A stretch of 64,000 nucleotides of DNA. Source: Thermoplasmata archaeon. GTDB taxonomy: Archaea; Thermoplasmatota; Thermoplasmata; Lutacidiplasmatales; SKW197. The notes below the pieces were generated by a model that worked only from the letters and a program-made list of their open reading frames with translations, was not told the origin of the DNA and ran no database searches. Shown here one piece after another: positions 54,289 to 63,489 of the stretch (within the stretch, counting starts at the first letter, position 1; each line of letters begins with the position of its first letter). The stretch covers positions 81,177 to 145,176 of the forward strand of contig JAOAJK010000003.1 of NCBI GenBank assembly GCA_026414225.1, in the 5' to 3' direction. Both the position numbers and the translations under genes were made by a program.

Positions 54289-54299
54289 GTATATATTTA
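54289..54299 (-). promoter_or_regulatory. TATA box for the giant beta-helix gene
   Basis: On the minus strand AAATATATAC lies about 38 nt before the ATG at 54255, leaving a short leader with GGTGA. It is in an A/T-rich divergent promoter region. Confidence 0.5.
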
Positions 54300-54362
54300 T
54301 TTATATTTATTTGCGGTTTGAAGCGAATCAAACCTCCTGCAGATTGTTTTCCTCTCCCAACA

Positions 54363-54369
54363 TTTATTA
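54363..54369 (+). promoter_or_regulatory. TATA box for the 956-aa surface lipoprotein
   Basis: TTTATTA is centred about 27 nt before the ATG at 54394. No Shine-Dalgarno is present, so the transcript is probably leaderless. Confidence 0.5.
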
Positions 54370-54393
54370 ACTTCCTTCGTATTACACAATATC

Positions 54394-57264
54394 ATGAAAG
54401 TGAGCAAGGTATTATTTATAGGACTTCTGCTGGTGCTCCCGCTTACCGGCTGCTCGCCCCATATTGGCGCAGACAAGGGAACAATGGCGGTCCATACTCC
54501 CATTTACATAAACGGGAATTCCAACTTTACCTATGAAAATGGTGTGGTCGGTGGCTCTGGCACATCTTCCGACCCCTATGTGATTCAGAGCTGGGAAATT
54601 GACTGCAGCAACGCCCATGGAATCTGGATTGCAAATACGACCCTGCATTTTGTCATAAGAAATGTGCAAATCAGGTCAGAAAATCTTTCTTCGTTTTACG
54701 GTATCTACCTTACGAATCTAACAAATGCGAGAATTGAAAATGTGACTGTCCAGAACACAATGACTGGGTTTACGGTTTTCGGGGTCACCAATGCAGTGCT
54801 CACCACCCTTTCGGCATCCAGCTGCAGTTACGGTCTGAATTTCTTCGGTGTGAAACAGAGTGAACTGAAAAACTCGGATTTCAGAAACAACACGAATGCG
54901 GCGTGTGTGCTTACCCAGTCAGAAAACCTTCAGGTTGAAAATCTACAAATCAGAAGTACAGGAATGCGGCTGATTGGACTGAACAATTCCCTGCTTTCCG
55001 GATGCAACTTCGAGACAGGGGAGGGTTATGCACTCTCCGTTGAGGACTGCTTCAACCTGAACATCCAGAGCAATGCATTTCAGAACTGCAGCATTCTATT
55101 AATCGGGGAGGAGAGCTGGGCTTACAACACCCACACAATCACCGGAAATACAGTGAATGGAAGAGGAGTTCTGTATGTGAAAAACCAGACCGGACAGACA
55201 ATTTCGGGGGCCTATGGCGAAATCATTCTCGCTTCCACCACAGATTCTACGATCTCTGGAATTACCATTGACAACGGAGATGTGCTGATTGAAATTGCGG
55301 ACTGTCAGCGGATAAACATAAACTCAGTATCTGTGAGCATGGCTGAAAATGGAATATACTGCATTGATTCTGCAGATATCCACCTCAGCGATGTTTATGC
55401 CAGTGAAATCGACAATGGCGTCGTGGTGGCCAATTCTGCCAGTTTTTCAGTGACTTCCTCAAGATTCGTGAATGCCGGTGCTGGAATCTCACTTATCTCT
55501 ACTACCGCTGCCACAATTTCAAATTCTCTTTTTGAAAACAGCACATATGGTGTCATGAGTTATCAGTGTGCAAACCTTGTTCTTAACTCACTTAACTTCT
55601 CCACAAACACCCAGGCAGTCTCCCTGATGACCTCCCAGGGTTCGCAGATAAAGGATTCCAGGTTCATAAGGAACGACTTAGGCGTAAAATTTGTAAATTC
55701 AGTGACTACCACAATAACACGGAATCTGTTTATGGGCACCACACACTATGCAATCACAATGGATGCTAGCTCGAACAATAACTCGGTTTTTGAGAATGCA
55801 TTTTTACTCAACCGCCGGGGTATGCTCCAATGTTTTGACAGCGGTACAAACAACAGGTGGTACAGCGGTACCAGAGGCAATTTCTGGGATGACTGGACTT
55901 CACCAGATGCAAATAACGATTCAATTGTGGACACGCCTTACCCGATAGACGGGACTGGAGGAGCCCATGACAACTATCCGCTTGTTGGCTCCCCTCTGCC
56001 CCAGGTTCTCTCAGTAAACTGGTATATCTCATCGCAGGAAATTTACACGAATGAGTACGCGTCTTTCACAATCTATGTTTCATGTTTAGATATTGGAATT
56101 CCAAATGCTTACATTGAGTTCTCCCCGAAACTGGGCAACATAACCGCCCCCAACTACACGGATGAAAACGGTGCAGTTTCTGGTACCTACGCGAGTGGTG
56201 AGGTGCCGGGAATCGAGAACATCTCTGTAAAGATTACAAGGGCTGGCTTCGTCAGTAAAACAATCTGGATTCCAATAAACATCCTCGAATACCCCAGCCT
56301 CCAGATAAACCTGTTTCCTGAATCTGTTGTGCTGTACGGTGGGGACAACACCACCGTGGTTGCGGTGGTTCATTCGGGTGTGACGCCTGTCGAGGATGCA
56401 ATGCTATTCTTCACTGTCGAACCGTATGCCACACTCTCAGAAAGCGTGAAGACCACCGATGCCAACGGAAGTGCAGCGGTCACAGTTAGCTTCCCCCTTG
56501 TGGAGAACCAGACAGTTTTCAGAGTTCACCTGAACGCAACCAAATCTGGCTATGTCGATGGCTATGCATGGTGCGATATCGCAGTCAATCCGTTGAAGGG
56601 TCTAGAGATAAATGTTCAGTGTGTAGAGAAGGTCGTGGCCAACACCTCCACGAACCTTTCGCTGACTGTAAAATCGGAAAACAGCACTATAACTGGTGTA
56701 AATATCACGCTCTCCTCCGACACGAACTGCAACTTTACACCTGCAACAGGGCTTACAGACCTCAATGGTAGGTTCCAGAGCATCATCAAGATTCCACCAG
56801 TTGATTTTGAGACAAAGGTACGGATTTATGTGCATGCCTGGAAGCAGGGATATTCCGAGAGTTATGTGGAGTTTGAGATTGCGGTGGGCAATCCACCACA
56901 GAAACCTGTGAATCTAACTGGAGAAGGATTGAACGGGAAGGTTATTCTGAGATGGGGAGTAGCCACAGGTGCAAAGGTCTATTATGTTTACAGAAGCGAG
57001 AGCCAGGGTGGTGACTACACCCTTATAGCCAACACAAGTTCAGAGGGCTATGAGGACAAGGATGTGGTCAATGGACACACCTACTTCTACAAGGTTTGTG
57101 CTGAGAATGATTTCGGTGTATCTGAGTGGAGTAACGAGGTCGGTGTGACACCCCATGCACCAGGCAAAATCACACCCGGTTTCGAGACGATTATGTGGGT
57201 CGCATGCGTGCTGGGAGCTGCGGGACTTATCTGTTTCAGAAACAAACATAGAAAGGGTCCTTAA
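54394..57264 (+). CDS. surface beta-helix/Ig/FN3 protein with lipobox and PGF-CTERM
   Basis: 956 aa. Residues 1-20 are a signal with lipobox-like LTGC. A NosD-type beta-helix (about 30-525) opens with IYINGNSNFT...DPYVIQSWEID, as in the two larger beta-helix proteins, and closes with NFWDDWTSPDANNDSIVDTPYPIDG. Three Ig-like domains (about 540-830) and a fibronectin type III-like domain (about 835-920, PVNLTGEGLNGKVILRW) follow. The C-terminus is TPGF, a hydrophobic stretch and RNKHRK, a PGF-CTERM signal for archaeosortase A. A lipobox together with PGF-CTERM is unusual; one may be unused. The stop overlaps the convergent aCPSF2 gene by 4 nt. Confidence 0.88.
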   Translation: MKVSKVLFIGLLLVLPLTGCSPHIGADKGTMAVHTPIYINGNSNFTYENGVVGGSGTSSDPYVIQSWEIDCSNAHGIWIANTTLHFVIRNVQIRSENLSSFYGIYLTNLTNARIENVTVQNTMTGFTVFGVTNAVLTTLSASSCSYGLNFFGVKQSELKNSDFRNNTNAACVLTQSENLQVENLQIRSTGMRLIGLNNSLLSGCNFETGEGYALSVEDCFNLNIQSNAFQNCSILLIGEESWAYNTHTITGNTVNGRGVLYVKNQTGQTISGAYGEIILASTTDSTISGITIDNGDVLIEIADCQRININSVSVSMAENGIYCIDSADIHLSDVYASEIDNGVVVANSASFSVTSSRFVNAGAGISLISTTAATISNSLFENSTYGVMSYQCANLVLNSLNFSTNTQAVSLMTSQGSQIKDSRFIRNDLGVKFVNSVTTTITRNLFMGTTHYAITMDASSNNNSVFENAFLLNRRGMLQCFDSGTNNRWYSGTRGNFWDDWTSPDANNDSIVDTPYPIDGTGGAHDNYPLVGSPLPQVLSVNWYISSQEIYTNEYASFTIYVSCLDIGIPNAYIEFSPKLGNITAPNYTDENGAVSGTYASGEVPGIENISVKITRAGFVSKTIWIPINILEYPSLQINLFPESVVLYGGDNTTVVAVVHSGVTPVEDAMLFFTVEPYATLSESVKTTDANGSAAVTVSFPLVENQTVFRVHLNATKSGYVDGYAWCDIAVNPLKGLEINVQCVEKVVANTSTNLSLTVKSENSTITGVNITLSSDTNCNFTPATGLTDLNGRFQSIIKIPPVDFETKVRIYVHAWKQGYSESYVEFEIAVGNPPQKPVNLTGEGLNGKVILRWGVATGAKVYYVYRSESQGGDYTLIANTSSEGYEDKDVVNGHTYFYKVCAENDFGVSEWSNEVGVTPHAPGKITPGFETIMWVACVLGAAGLICFRNKHRKGP

Positions 57265-58484
57265 ATCTCAAACTCCATGCCCCTGGTAGGCAAAACGACC
57301 TCCCTTCCATTTATTGCTTTTGCCAGTTCCTCCCTCGTCTCGCCGTGCATCAGCACCACTTTTTCCGGGTCGCACATTTCAATAAATTTTAGAAGGTCGT
57401 CATGGCCAGCATGCGCAGAAAAATCAAAGAAGTAAACAGGAGTTTTAACTTCCACTTCAGCTCCAGCAATGTTGATGCTGCCTTTCTCTAGGAGTGCCCT
57501 TCCATTTGTGCCCTCGACCTGATAACCTGTAAGAAGAATTCCGCAATTCTCCTTTTTCCTGAATACCTCCAAATATTCCAGGACTGGCCCCCCATCCAAC
57601 ATCCCGCTTGTTGTAAGAATTACCTCCCCCTTCATTGCCCTCTTTCTGTCCCCCTCGTGCCTTACCACATTTACATTTTTCATTACATTCCTGAGTTTCT
57701 TCGCATTTCTCAGGTAGCCAGGATGTTCAAGGTAAATCTTGTTCACCTTTGAACCCATACCATCAAGCCAGATTTCATAATCCGTGTTCGCAAGTGTCAG
57801 AAGGATTTCTTGAGTTCGCGCAACCGCAAATGCAGGCACGAGTGCAGTTCCGCCTGCATCCACAATATCCTCAATTTTCGATAGGAAACTGTACTCCGTT
57901 TTTTCCCGCGGGGGATGGTTTCTTCCAGCATATGTGCTTTCAATGAACAGATAATCACATTTAACTGGCTTTGCCCCGTTAACCAGATTCGTCCGGACCA
58001 TGTTGAGGTCACCGGTGAACAAGGAAACTTTCCCGGTCACTATTTCAAACATTGTAGCACCTGGGATGTGCCCAGCATCGTGAAGGGTGACCTCTGTATC
58101 ATTAACCGCCACGGTTTCCCCGAAAGTAACCGGCTCCATGAGGGAAGTGGTTTTCCTTATATCTCTTAACCCGTACTCAAGGCTGTATCCTTCCATCTCT
58201 GAAATTCTAAGCGAATCTTCGAGGAGCAGTGTGGTCACATCTATTGTCGGCGGTGTCGCAAAAATTTCGCATTCATATCTGTTTGAAATCCATGGAAGCA
58301 TGCCAGAATGGTCTATGTGTGCGTGGGACAGGAATACACAGTCCACATGGGGCGAGGGCAGGGGGAGCCCAGGTGGTGTGTCTGGAGTGATTCCATAGTC
58401 AAATAGCATCCGCTCCCTACCAGTGTCCATTACCATCCCGAGCGAACCGACCTCGTCCGCGCCACCAAGAAATTTGATGTGCAT
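57261..58484 (-). CDS. beta-CASP metallo-beta-lactamase RNA nuclease (aCPSF2-like)
   Basis: 407 aa. MBL motifs SHAHIDHSG (motif 2) and TGDLN, and beta-CASP motifs EST, PAFAVARTQE, DFSAHAGHDDLL and LMHGE, are intact. The length and absence of KH domains match archaeal CPSF2 rather than aCPSF1. This group acts in RNA processing and 3'-end maturation or decay. TATA-like CATAAACTC is near 58510, with a near-leaderless start. The gene is downstream of the RDD protein gene on the same strand with 72 nt between. Confidence 0.93.
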   Translation of the reverse strand: MHIKFLGGADEVGSLGMVMDTGRERMLFDYGITPDTPPGLPLPSPHVDCVFLSHAHIDHSGMLPWISNRYECEIFATPPTIDVTTLLLEDSLRISEMEGYSLEYGLRDIRKTTSLMEPVTFGETVAVNDTEVTLHDAGHIPGATMFEIVTGKVSLFTGDLNMVRTNLVNGAKPVKCDYLFIESTYAGRNHPPREKTEYSFLSKIEDIVDAGGTALVPAFAVARTQEILLTLANTDYEIWLDGMGSKVNKIYLEHPGYLRNAKKLRNVMKNVNVVRHEGDRKRAMKGEVILTTSGMLDGGPVLEYLEVFRKKENCGILLTGYQVEGTNGRALLEKGSINIAGAEVEVKTPVYFFDFSAHAGHDDLLKFIEMCDPEKVVLMHGETREELAKAINGREVVLPTRGMEFEI

Positions 58485-58556
58485 TGCAATGGGGTTATAG
58501 GTAGGAGTTTATGAATGTATCTGTTAATTTAGAACGCAGGAACCCACAATTTCCCC

Positions 58557-60302
58557 TTACTGTTTCATGTTCACGACCACAGTTTCTGCCAGGACATCGC
58601 CGAGCCGCTGGGCATGTCTTGAACGGATGATGAATAACATTGAGAAACCTGACGCAAGGATAAAGAGGAAAACCAGAACCACTCCCAGCACCTGTGCCAC
58701 CATGTCAGGAATGAGGAAGTAAGAAATTCCAGTTGACAGAAGCATGATTGCGATGAACCTGGTAAGATTTCGCATCATCGCTGCCGTGATTCCAATCTTC
58801 TCTCCGTAAATCTCCTTCACCTGCAGGTTCATCAACCTCTTTCCAATAGTCCTTCCTGCAAAGTACTCGCAGAGGGTAAAATAGAGGAAACAGACGGCAC
58901 CAACAAGCGAGGAGAATGCTACAAGCAAAACTTCGTTTACCTCGGTGGGACTTTTGAGTATGAAAAAACTGGCAGCAAATGCGAATGGGAGAATGATGAG
59001 CAGTGAGATGCCAACATCAATCAGGTAGGCAACACTTCTTCTCCCGAGGTCTCCATACTTTCCCATCCTGGTTGTTTCAATTTCGCCGAGAATGTAATAA
59101 ACCGCAACCAGTGCCCTGTAAGCATCGTATTGCGTCAGCCCCTCATTCTGGGCCTCGGCACGGAGCATCTTGAGGTCATGGAGCGCGTAGTACTTTCCAT
59201 GCTCTGCGAGAAACTCCTCAACTCCCTTTTTTTCCTTTGCTACAAGATTGTAGAAGCTCTCAATCGCCTCAATGCCCTTCCCGGCCGCCTCCCTGTATTT
59301 TCCTGAGTTATACAGGGCCCAGGCATCATTTAGGAGCATTCTCACCCTGAACTCGACACGGTTGAATCTGGAAAACGAGGGCGAGTAGTCCCAGAATTTC
59401 TTACCGCAGAATGGCAGGAGCACCAGGAAGGTTATCAATCCCCCAAGAAAAACCATGTCCATCGTGGCTGCCCCGCCAATTGCCCCGGCGAACACATTGC
59501 TGGTCGCATAAATTTCCGGTAGGTGGTAGATGTCCGCACCAACGAGCACACCCAGGGTTGAGGTAGTGTAGCCAAACAGGAGCCCCTCCGGTTTACCACG
59601 GAAAAATATCAGGGTGACAAGGGCTCCGAGCACCGGCGGGAGCAGGTAGTATGGAAACTTGGCAGCAATTCCAAGTTCTGGAAAATAATTTGTGACCTTG
59701 TAAGTTGCAAATGCCACAACCTGGAAGACAAACAGTGCATAGAGCAATTCAGCCTTAACAACCTTTTTCAGGCGGATTAGCCAGGCAATCCCGATGCCCA
59801 GCGTTACACCCACAAAAACCGCAATCGCGAGATGGATTTTGTAGGGAGCATACGGACTCAGCCATGCCACCAGATGAAAATTCAGGATGAGGGTGTAGAT
59901 TCCGGAGAGCACCACAATCAGGGTTGCGAAGAGAACGAGCTCCATCATCTCCAACCTGAACCGTTTTTTAAAGAAATAGAAAGCCAGGACAATCGGAATC
60001 ACCCCACCGCCAATGTTGATACCGAGGAAGGTATCTCCGTACATTATCAGCGGTATGTTACCCAGAATGCCAAGCACTGAACCAAACAGGAGCAGGTAAA
60101 ATTCCTTTTTCGTGATGAAGAGGGCATTGAATGAGCGGGAGAAATCGAAGGTACCTATGTAAAATACAATGAAAATGAGGACTGGCAGCATGAATGTTGT
60201 GAGGGCCGCAAGATAGGTCTCAATCAGGTTCATCGGGATAAGGAAGGCAAAGGGGTAGATAGGGATTGCTGTTTTGCCCTTCTTTCCGTTACCCTCTTTC
60301 AA
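58557..60302 (-). CDS. membrane protein: DUF1614 fused to an RDD domain
   Basis: 581 aa, start TTG 60302 (ATG 60233 also possible). Residues about 24-320 are a polytopic DUF1614 region with GGGVIPIVLAFYF and VGADIYHLPEI. A soluble helical middle (about 330-420) follows, with HEPN-like NSGKYREAAGKGIEAIESFYN features. The C-terminal about 430-581 is an RDD domain (GDLGRRSVAYLID, FAGRTIGKRLMNLQV). RDD proteins are linked to ion or small-molecule transport; DUF1614 is unknown. It overlaps the Mut7-C/TrmG10 gene by 14 nt, so it is in that operon. Confidence 0.82.
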   Translation of the reverse strand: MKEGNGKKGKTAIPIYPFAFLIPMNLIETYLAALTTFMLPVLIFIVFYIGTFDFSRSFNALFITKKEFYLLLFGSVLGILGNIPLIMYGDTFLGINIGGGVIPIVLAFYFFKKRFRLEMMELVLFATLIVVLSGIYTLILNFHLVAWLSPYAPYKIHLAIAVFVGVTLGIGIAWLIRLKKVVKAELLYALFVFQVVAFATYKVTNYFPELGIAAKFPYYLLPPVLGALVTLIFFRGKPEGLLFGYTTSTLGVLVGADIYHLPEIYATSNVFAGAIGGAATMDMVFLGGLITFLVLLPFCGKKFWDYSPSFSRFNRVEFRVRMLLNDAWALYNSGKYREAAGKGIEAIESFYNLVAKEKKGVEEFLAEHGKYYALHDLKMLRAEAQNEGLTQYDAYRALVAVYYILGEIETTRMGKYGDLGRRSVAYLIDVGISLLIILPFAFAASFFILKSPTEVNEVLLVAFSSLVGAVCFLYFTLCEYFAGRTIGKRLMNLQVKEIYGEKIGITAAMMRNLTRFIAIMLLSTGISYFLIPDMVAQVLGVVLVFLFILASGFSMLFIIRSRHAQRLGDVLAETVVVNMKQ

Positions 60303-61689
60303 ACAGGCACAGATGTCTCATCAGGCTCTTGTGAACATATATCTGATGGAGTTCCTTCAGCACAAAGCCGGGGATTTGGGCCTCTGGTTTAGATGGTAGG
60401 ATGATGACCAGCCTTTTTCCTTCTGGAAGAATTGTTGCGAAGGTCTCAAACGAGCGCCTGTAGAGCGAAGATACTGGCTCCTTCTTCGTTGTCGTGCTCC
60501 TCCCGTAGGGCGGGTCTGTGATTATTGCATCCACTTCCCCGACCTTTGAAGAAAGCTCGCCCACATCCCCGCAGAAAAGCTCGAAATTTTCAATTCCACA
60601 AGCCCCCAGGTTTTTACCTGCACCAGCAATTATGTCCTCCCTTATGTCATTCCCGAGAACCCTTGCCCCGAGCAACCCTGCCTCAATCAGAATTCCCCCC
60701 GTGCCGCAGAAAGGGTCAAGCACCACTGTCCCGTCCCGCACCTCGGCCAGATTAACCATAGCCCTTGCAACCTTCGGATGGAGGGAGATTGGCATGAAAA
60801 ATGGTCTGGACCTGGGCTCACGGCCCGCAAAACCCTTGTTGTCGATGTTCCAGAATTTCCTGCAAAAAAAATACTCTTTCCCGTGCCTGAAAACAAAGAA
60901 AAAATTCTCTGGTTTTTTTAAATCAACCCTGCCATGAATCTTCGCCCCTATTTGCTCTGCAAGTTCTGGCTCATGTTCAGCCCGCACACAGAAACTTCCG
61001 CTTACGGTCATCCTGCCGGCAAATTCCAGCACTTCCTCGATGTTTCCATTGTGAAGCACTTCAAAACCGCGGTGCCAGAGTGCCAGCCGTTCCGCCCATC
61101 GCAGGTTATGGGAGAAAACCTCAACACAGAACCTCCTTCCCTGAGTCCAGAGCACCCTTGCTTCGACCCCTTCCGCATGAAGGGCATGAACAAGTTCAGA
61201 ATCCGGAAGTCCACCAAATCCGAGGTGTTTTTCAAGCACCACCCTCGTCCTCAATCTTTCCCGCATTTTTTCCACATGACTTCCATACCAGTAAATTTTT
61301 TCACAGTGTCTGCAGTACCAGAACTCGCTGAAATTTGCGAAAACCTTCTCCGGGACTTTACCCATGACAAATTCTGGGTCAACCTTCTCGATTAGATTGT
61401 TGCAGACACTGCATCTATCCAGCTCAAGCTCAATTTTCAACCCGATTTTCTCCTTCAGCTCATCAATCTGGGCCTGGACATCATCACTCTTTATCAGCAA
61501 CCCATTTCTGGCTTTTGCAGCTAACACCTTATCTCTCGTGAGCAGAATTCGACCTGTTTCTCCAGCGAGTTTTGCAAGTTCGTCATCGGATTTTCCTGCA
61601 TCCGGGTATATCACATCGTATCCAAGTAATCTGAGCCATCTTGCGAGCTTTCCCAGCATGTGGTCTGCGACAAACTTCATTTCGCTCAT
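60289..61689 (-). CDS. Mut7-C RNase domain fused to tRNA G10 methyltransferase
   Basis: 466 aa. Residues 1-150 are a Mut7-C/PIN-like RNase domain (FVADHMLGKLARWLRLLGYD; RILLTRDK; a CxxC...CxxC zinc ribbon CSVC/CRHC). Residues about 155-466 are a Trm11/TrmG10-like protein: a THUMP region, SAM motif DPFCGTGGILIEAG, and catalytic DPPYGRS. TrmG10 methylates guanosine 10 of tRNA at N2. In known archaea the two parts are usually separate genes. An alternative start at 61680 gives the typical MKFVAD. It overlaps the reductase upstream by 4 nt and the RDD gene by 14 nt. Confidence 0.88.
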   Translation of the reverse strand: MSEMKFVADHMLGKLARWLRLLGYDVIYPDAGKSDDELAKLAGETGRILLTRDKVLAAKARNGLLIKSDDVQAQIDELKEKIGLKIELELDRCSVCNNLIEKVDPEFVMGKVPEKVFANFSEFWYCRHCEKIYWYGSHVEKMRERLRTRVVLEKHLGFGGLPDSELVHALHAEGVEARVLWTQGRRFCVEVFSHNLRWAERLALWHRGFEVLHNGNIEEVLEFAGRMTVSGSFCVRAEHEPELAEQIGAKIHGRVDLKKPENFFFVFRHGKEYFFCRKFWNIDNKGFAGREPRSRPFFMPISLHPKVARAMVNLAEVRDGTVVLDPFCGTGGILIEAGLLGARVLGNDIREDIIAGAGKNLGACGIENFELFCGDVGELSSKVGEVDAIITDPPYGRSTTTKKEPVSSLYRRSFETFATILPEGKRLVIILPSKPEAQIPGFVLKELHQIYVHKSLMRHLCLFERG

Positions 61690-62318
61690 TTTTCCACAGA
61701 GTACCGCAAAAGCACACCGTCGCCCAGGCGCTCACAGCCCAAAAATTTCAGACGGACCACCTCTTCCATGGTCCCGGCACCGTCTCCATCCGCCATCGTC
61801 GGTGCTCCTTTACCCCCTATCACAATGCTACCCACATACACATTTACCTCGTCAACCAGTTTCTTGTTTAAAAATTCCCAGATTACCGTGCCACCGCCTT
61901 CCACCAGCATCCTTTTTATGCCCAGCTTCTCAAGTTTCCCAACTGCCTTTACAACATCCACCCTTCCCCTCCCGCATCGGAGCATCACCGCACTTCCAAT
62001 CTGTTTGGTGCAGTCCTCAGCGGTAACAATCACCGTTTTTGCAGCACCCTGGAGCACCTGGGCATTCTCAGGTGTTCTACCCTTTGAATCAAGCACCACC
62101 CTGATGGGCTGTCTCGGGTTCGGCACATACTTTTCCTTGACCGTGAGTTTCGGGTCATCCGCCAGAACCGTGCCTATTCCAACGAGCACCGCGTCCACCG
62201 AGCTTCGCAGCAGGTGTACCCTTGCAATATCCTCATCACTGGAGATTCTCGTCTGCCTTCTGGTTTTCAGCGCAAGTTTTCCGTCAACGCTGATGGCACA
62301 GTTTACAATTATGTACAT
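61686..62318 (-). CDS. 2,5-diamino-6-ribosylamino-pyrimidinone 5'-phosphate reductase-like (riboflavin/F420 pathway)
   Basis: 210 aa, RibD C-terminal (RibD_C/DHFR-like) family. AISVDGKLAL, VLVGIGTVLADDPKLTV and a C-terminal VEGGGTVIWEF are characteristic. Archaeal members reduce the ribosylamino pyrimidine in riboflavin and F420 synthesis. A deaminase domain is absent, as expected in archaea. The gene starts 5 nt after the small helical protein and overlaps the next gene by 4 nt (ATGA). Confidence 0.92.
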   Translation of the reverse strand: MYIIVNCAISVDGKLALKTRRQTRISSDEDIARVHLLRSSVDAVLVGIGTVLADDPKLTVKEKYVPNPRQPIRVVLDSKGRTPENAQVLQGAAKTVIVTAEDCTKQIGSAVMLRCGRGRVDVVKAVGKLEKLGIKRMLVEGGGTVIWEFLNKKLVDEVNVYVGSIVIGGKGAPTMADGDGAGTMEEVVRLKFLGCERLGDGVLLRYSVEK

Positions 62319-62323
62319 AGCCC

Positions 62324-62674
62324 TCAGAGTGTTCTTTCCAGAATCTCGTTAAGTTCTTTTTCAAAAAGAGCCACGAAGCTCTTCACAAGTTCCTCCTTCA
62401 TCTCGGGTGGCATTGCCGCGAGCCCGAGTTTCGCAGAGCACTTCGCAATCTTTGCAATTGCATACATCTCCCTCATCCTTGCCTCGACCAGAATCATTAT
62501 TGCCTCCCTGAACTCCTTCTTTATCTCAGGGTTTTCGTTCATCTTTGTCTTCAGATACTCCTTTATCTCGTCCTTTATCAGTTCCTTGGTAGCATCCACG
62601 ATGAAGTCCTCGGGGGAAAGCACTTCTTCAGTGGTCTTCAGGATTTTCTGCACCATGTCTTCCTTTTCTGCCAT
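62324..62674 (-). CDS. small helical protein of unknown function
   Basis: 116 aa, entirely helical and charged. Its two cysteines do not form a pair, and there is no signal or membrane segment. No recognised family. A TATA-like ATTTAATA lies about 25 nt before the start (62695-62705), so it is probably the first gene of the reductase/TrmG10/RDD operon, with a leaderless start. Function is unknown. Confidence 0.75.
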   Translation of the reverse strand: MAEKEDMVQKILKTTEEVLSPEDFIVDATKELIKDEIKEYLKTKMNENPEIKKEFREAIMILVEARMREMYAIAKIAKCSAKLGLAAMPPEMKEELVKSFVALFEKELNEILERTL

Positions 62675-62717
62675 GGTTGGAGCATGGGCTCTGGGGTATT
62701 AAATGTTTCGGAGAACC

Positions 62718-62876
62718 CTTTTCAGGGTGCTTCGCACCCCGAAAAGCGTTCACGGAAAACCTTCTCAGACACGCCCAGGTTTTATCCAAAAGGTTCGGGG
62801 TATCGTCAGATACCCCTTAACACAGGCACCGTAGGATGTCCATCCCGGGGGTTACCGTAAGGGGGCGTAAGCCCCC
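62718..62876 (-). ncRNA. possible structured RNA: cluster of GC-rich hairpins
   Basis: Four hairpins occur in 160 nt. CTTTTC-a-GGGTGC / TTC / GCACCC-c-GAAAAG is at 62718-62746. GGGGTATC / GTCA / GATACCCC is at 62797-62816. GGATG / TC / CATCC is at 62834-62845. GGGGGC / GTAA / GCCCCC is at 62861-62876. The last directly follows the stop of the phosphoribosyltransferase on the minus strand. They could be a processed 3' RNA, terminators, or a repeat element. No known RNA family is recognised. Confidence 0.4.
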
Positions 62877-63422
62877 TCACCCGAAAACAATCTTCTCCAT
62901 CACCTTGCTCTTTTTCCTTATCTCCTCCCTTGTCAGGCCCTCAAGCTCATGCGGAAATACAATCCACTCATTGATTATTTTGTAGTAGTAGTCAGGAACG
63001 ATGTCCACCTGATTTTTTTCTTTCTTGAAATACACCACTCCCACTTTTATCTCGGGGGCATTTTTCCCTTTCCGCTCCTTGATGAATTCCAGCACCTTTT
63101 TTATCGTAATTCCCGTGTCCCAGACATCGTCCACAATCAGCAGTTTCTGCTCCGCACTGAGTTCTCGAAGCACATGCTCCATTCCCTTAATTTCCACCTC
63201 TCCAGTTGTCTTCAGGCCTCTGTAGGACTGGGTTTTGATGGCGGTGTGATAGGGGTCTATCCCTTTCACCCTGAAATATTCATGCACGACAATGCCTGGA
63301 GGTGTTCCACCCCTCCAGATACCTATCAGGAAATCGGGGCGAAATCCGCTCAGGTAGATTTTTCTGGCAAGACGGAAGGAATCCATATAAAGCTTGTTGG
63401 GCGTGATAAATACCTTCTTCAT
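62877..63422 (-). CDS. purine phosphoribosyltransferase
   Basis: 181 aa. The type I PRTase PRPP motif LLIVDDVWDTGIT (about 93-105) is clear, with GIWRGGTPPGIVV and a C-terminal VFPHELEG. It resembles xanthine/guanine/hypoxanthine salvage enzymes. It has a TATA-like CTCTTATACTC (about 63443-63453) close to the start and no ribosome binding site, so the start is probably leaderless. Hairpins follow the stop. The substrate base cannot be decided. Confidence 0.9.
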   Translation of the reverse strand: MKKVFITPNKLYMDSFRLARKIYLSGFRPDFLIGIWRGGTPPGIVVHEYFRVKGIDPYHTAIKTQSYRGLKTTGEVEIKGMEHVLRELSAEQKLLIVDDVWDTGITIKKVLEFIKERKGKNAPEIKVGVVYFKKEKNQVDIVPDYYYKIINEWIVFPHELEGLTREEIRKKSKVMEKIVFG

Positions 63423-63489
63423 GGATGCAGGATATGTTCGGGAGTATAAGAGGTTTGCAGACGAGTGCCGCCCGAATACCTAGGCGAAA

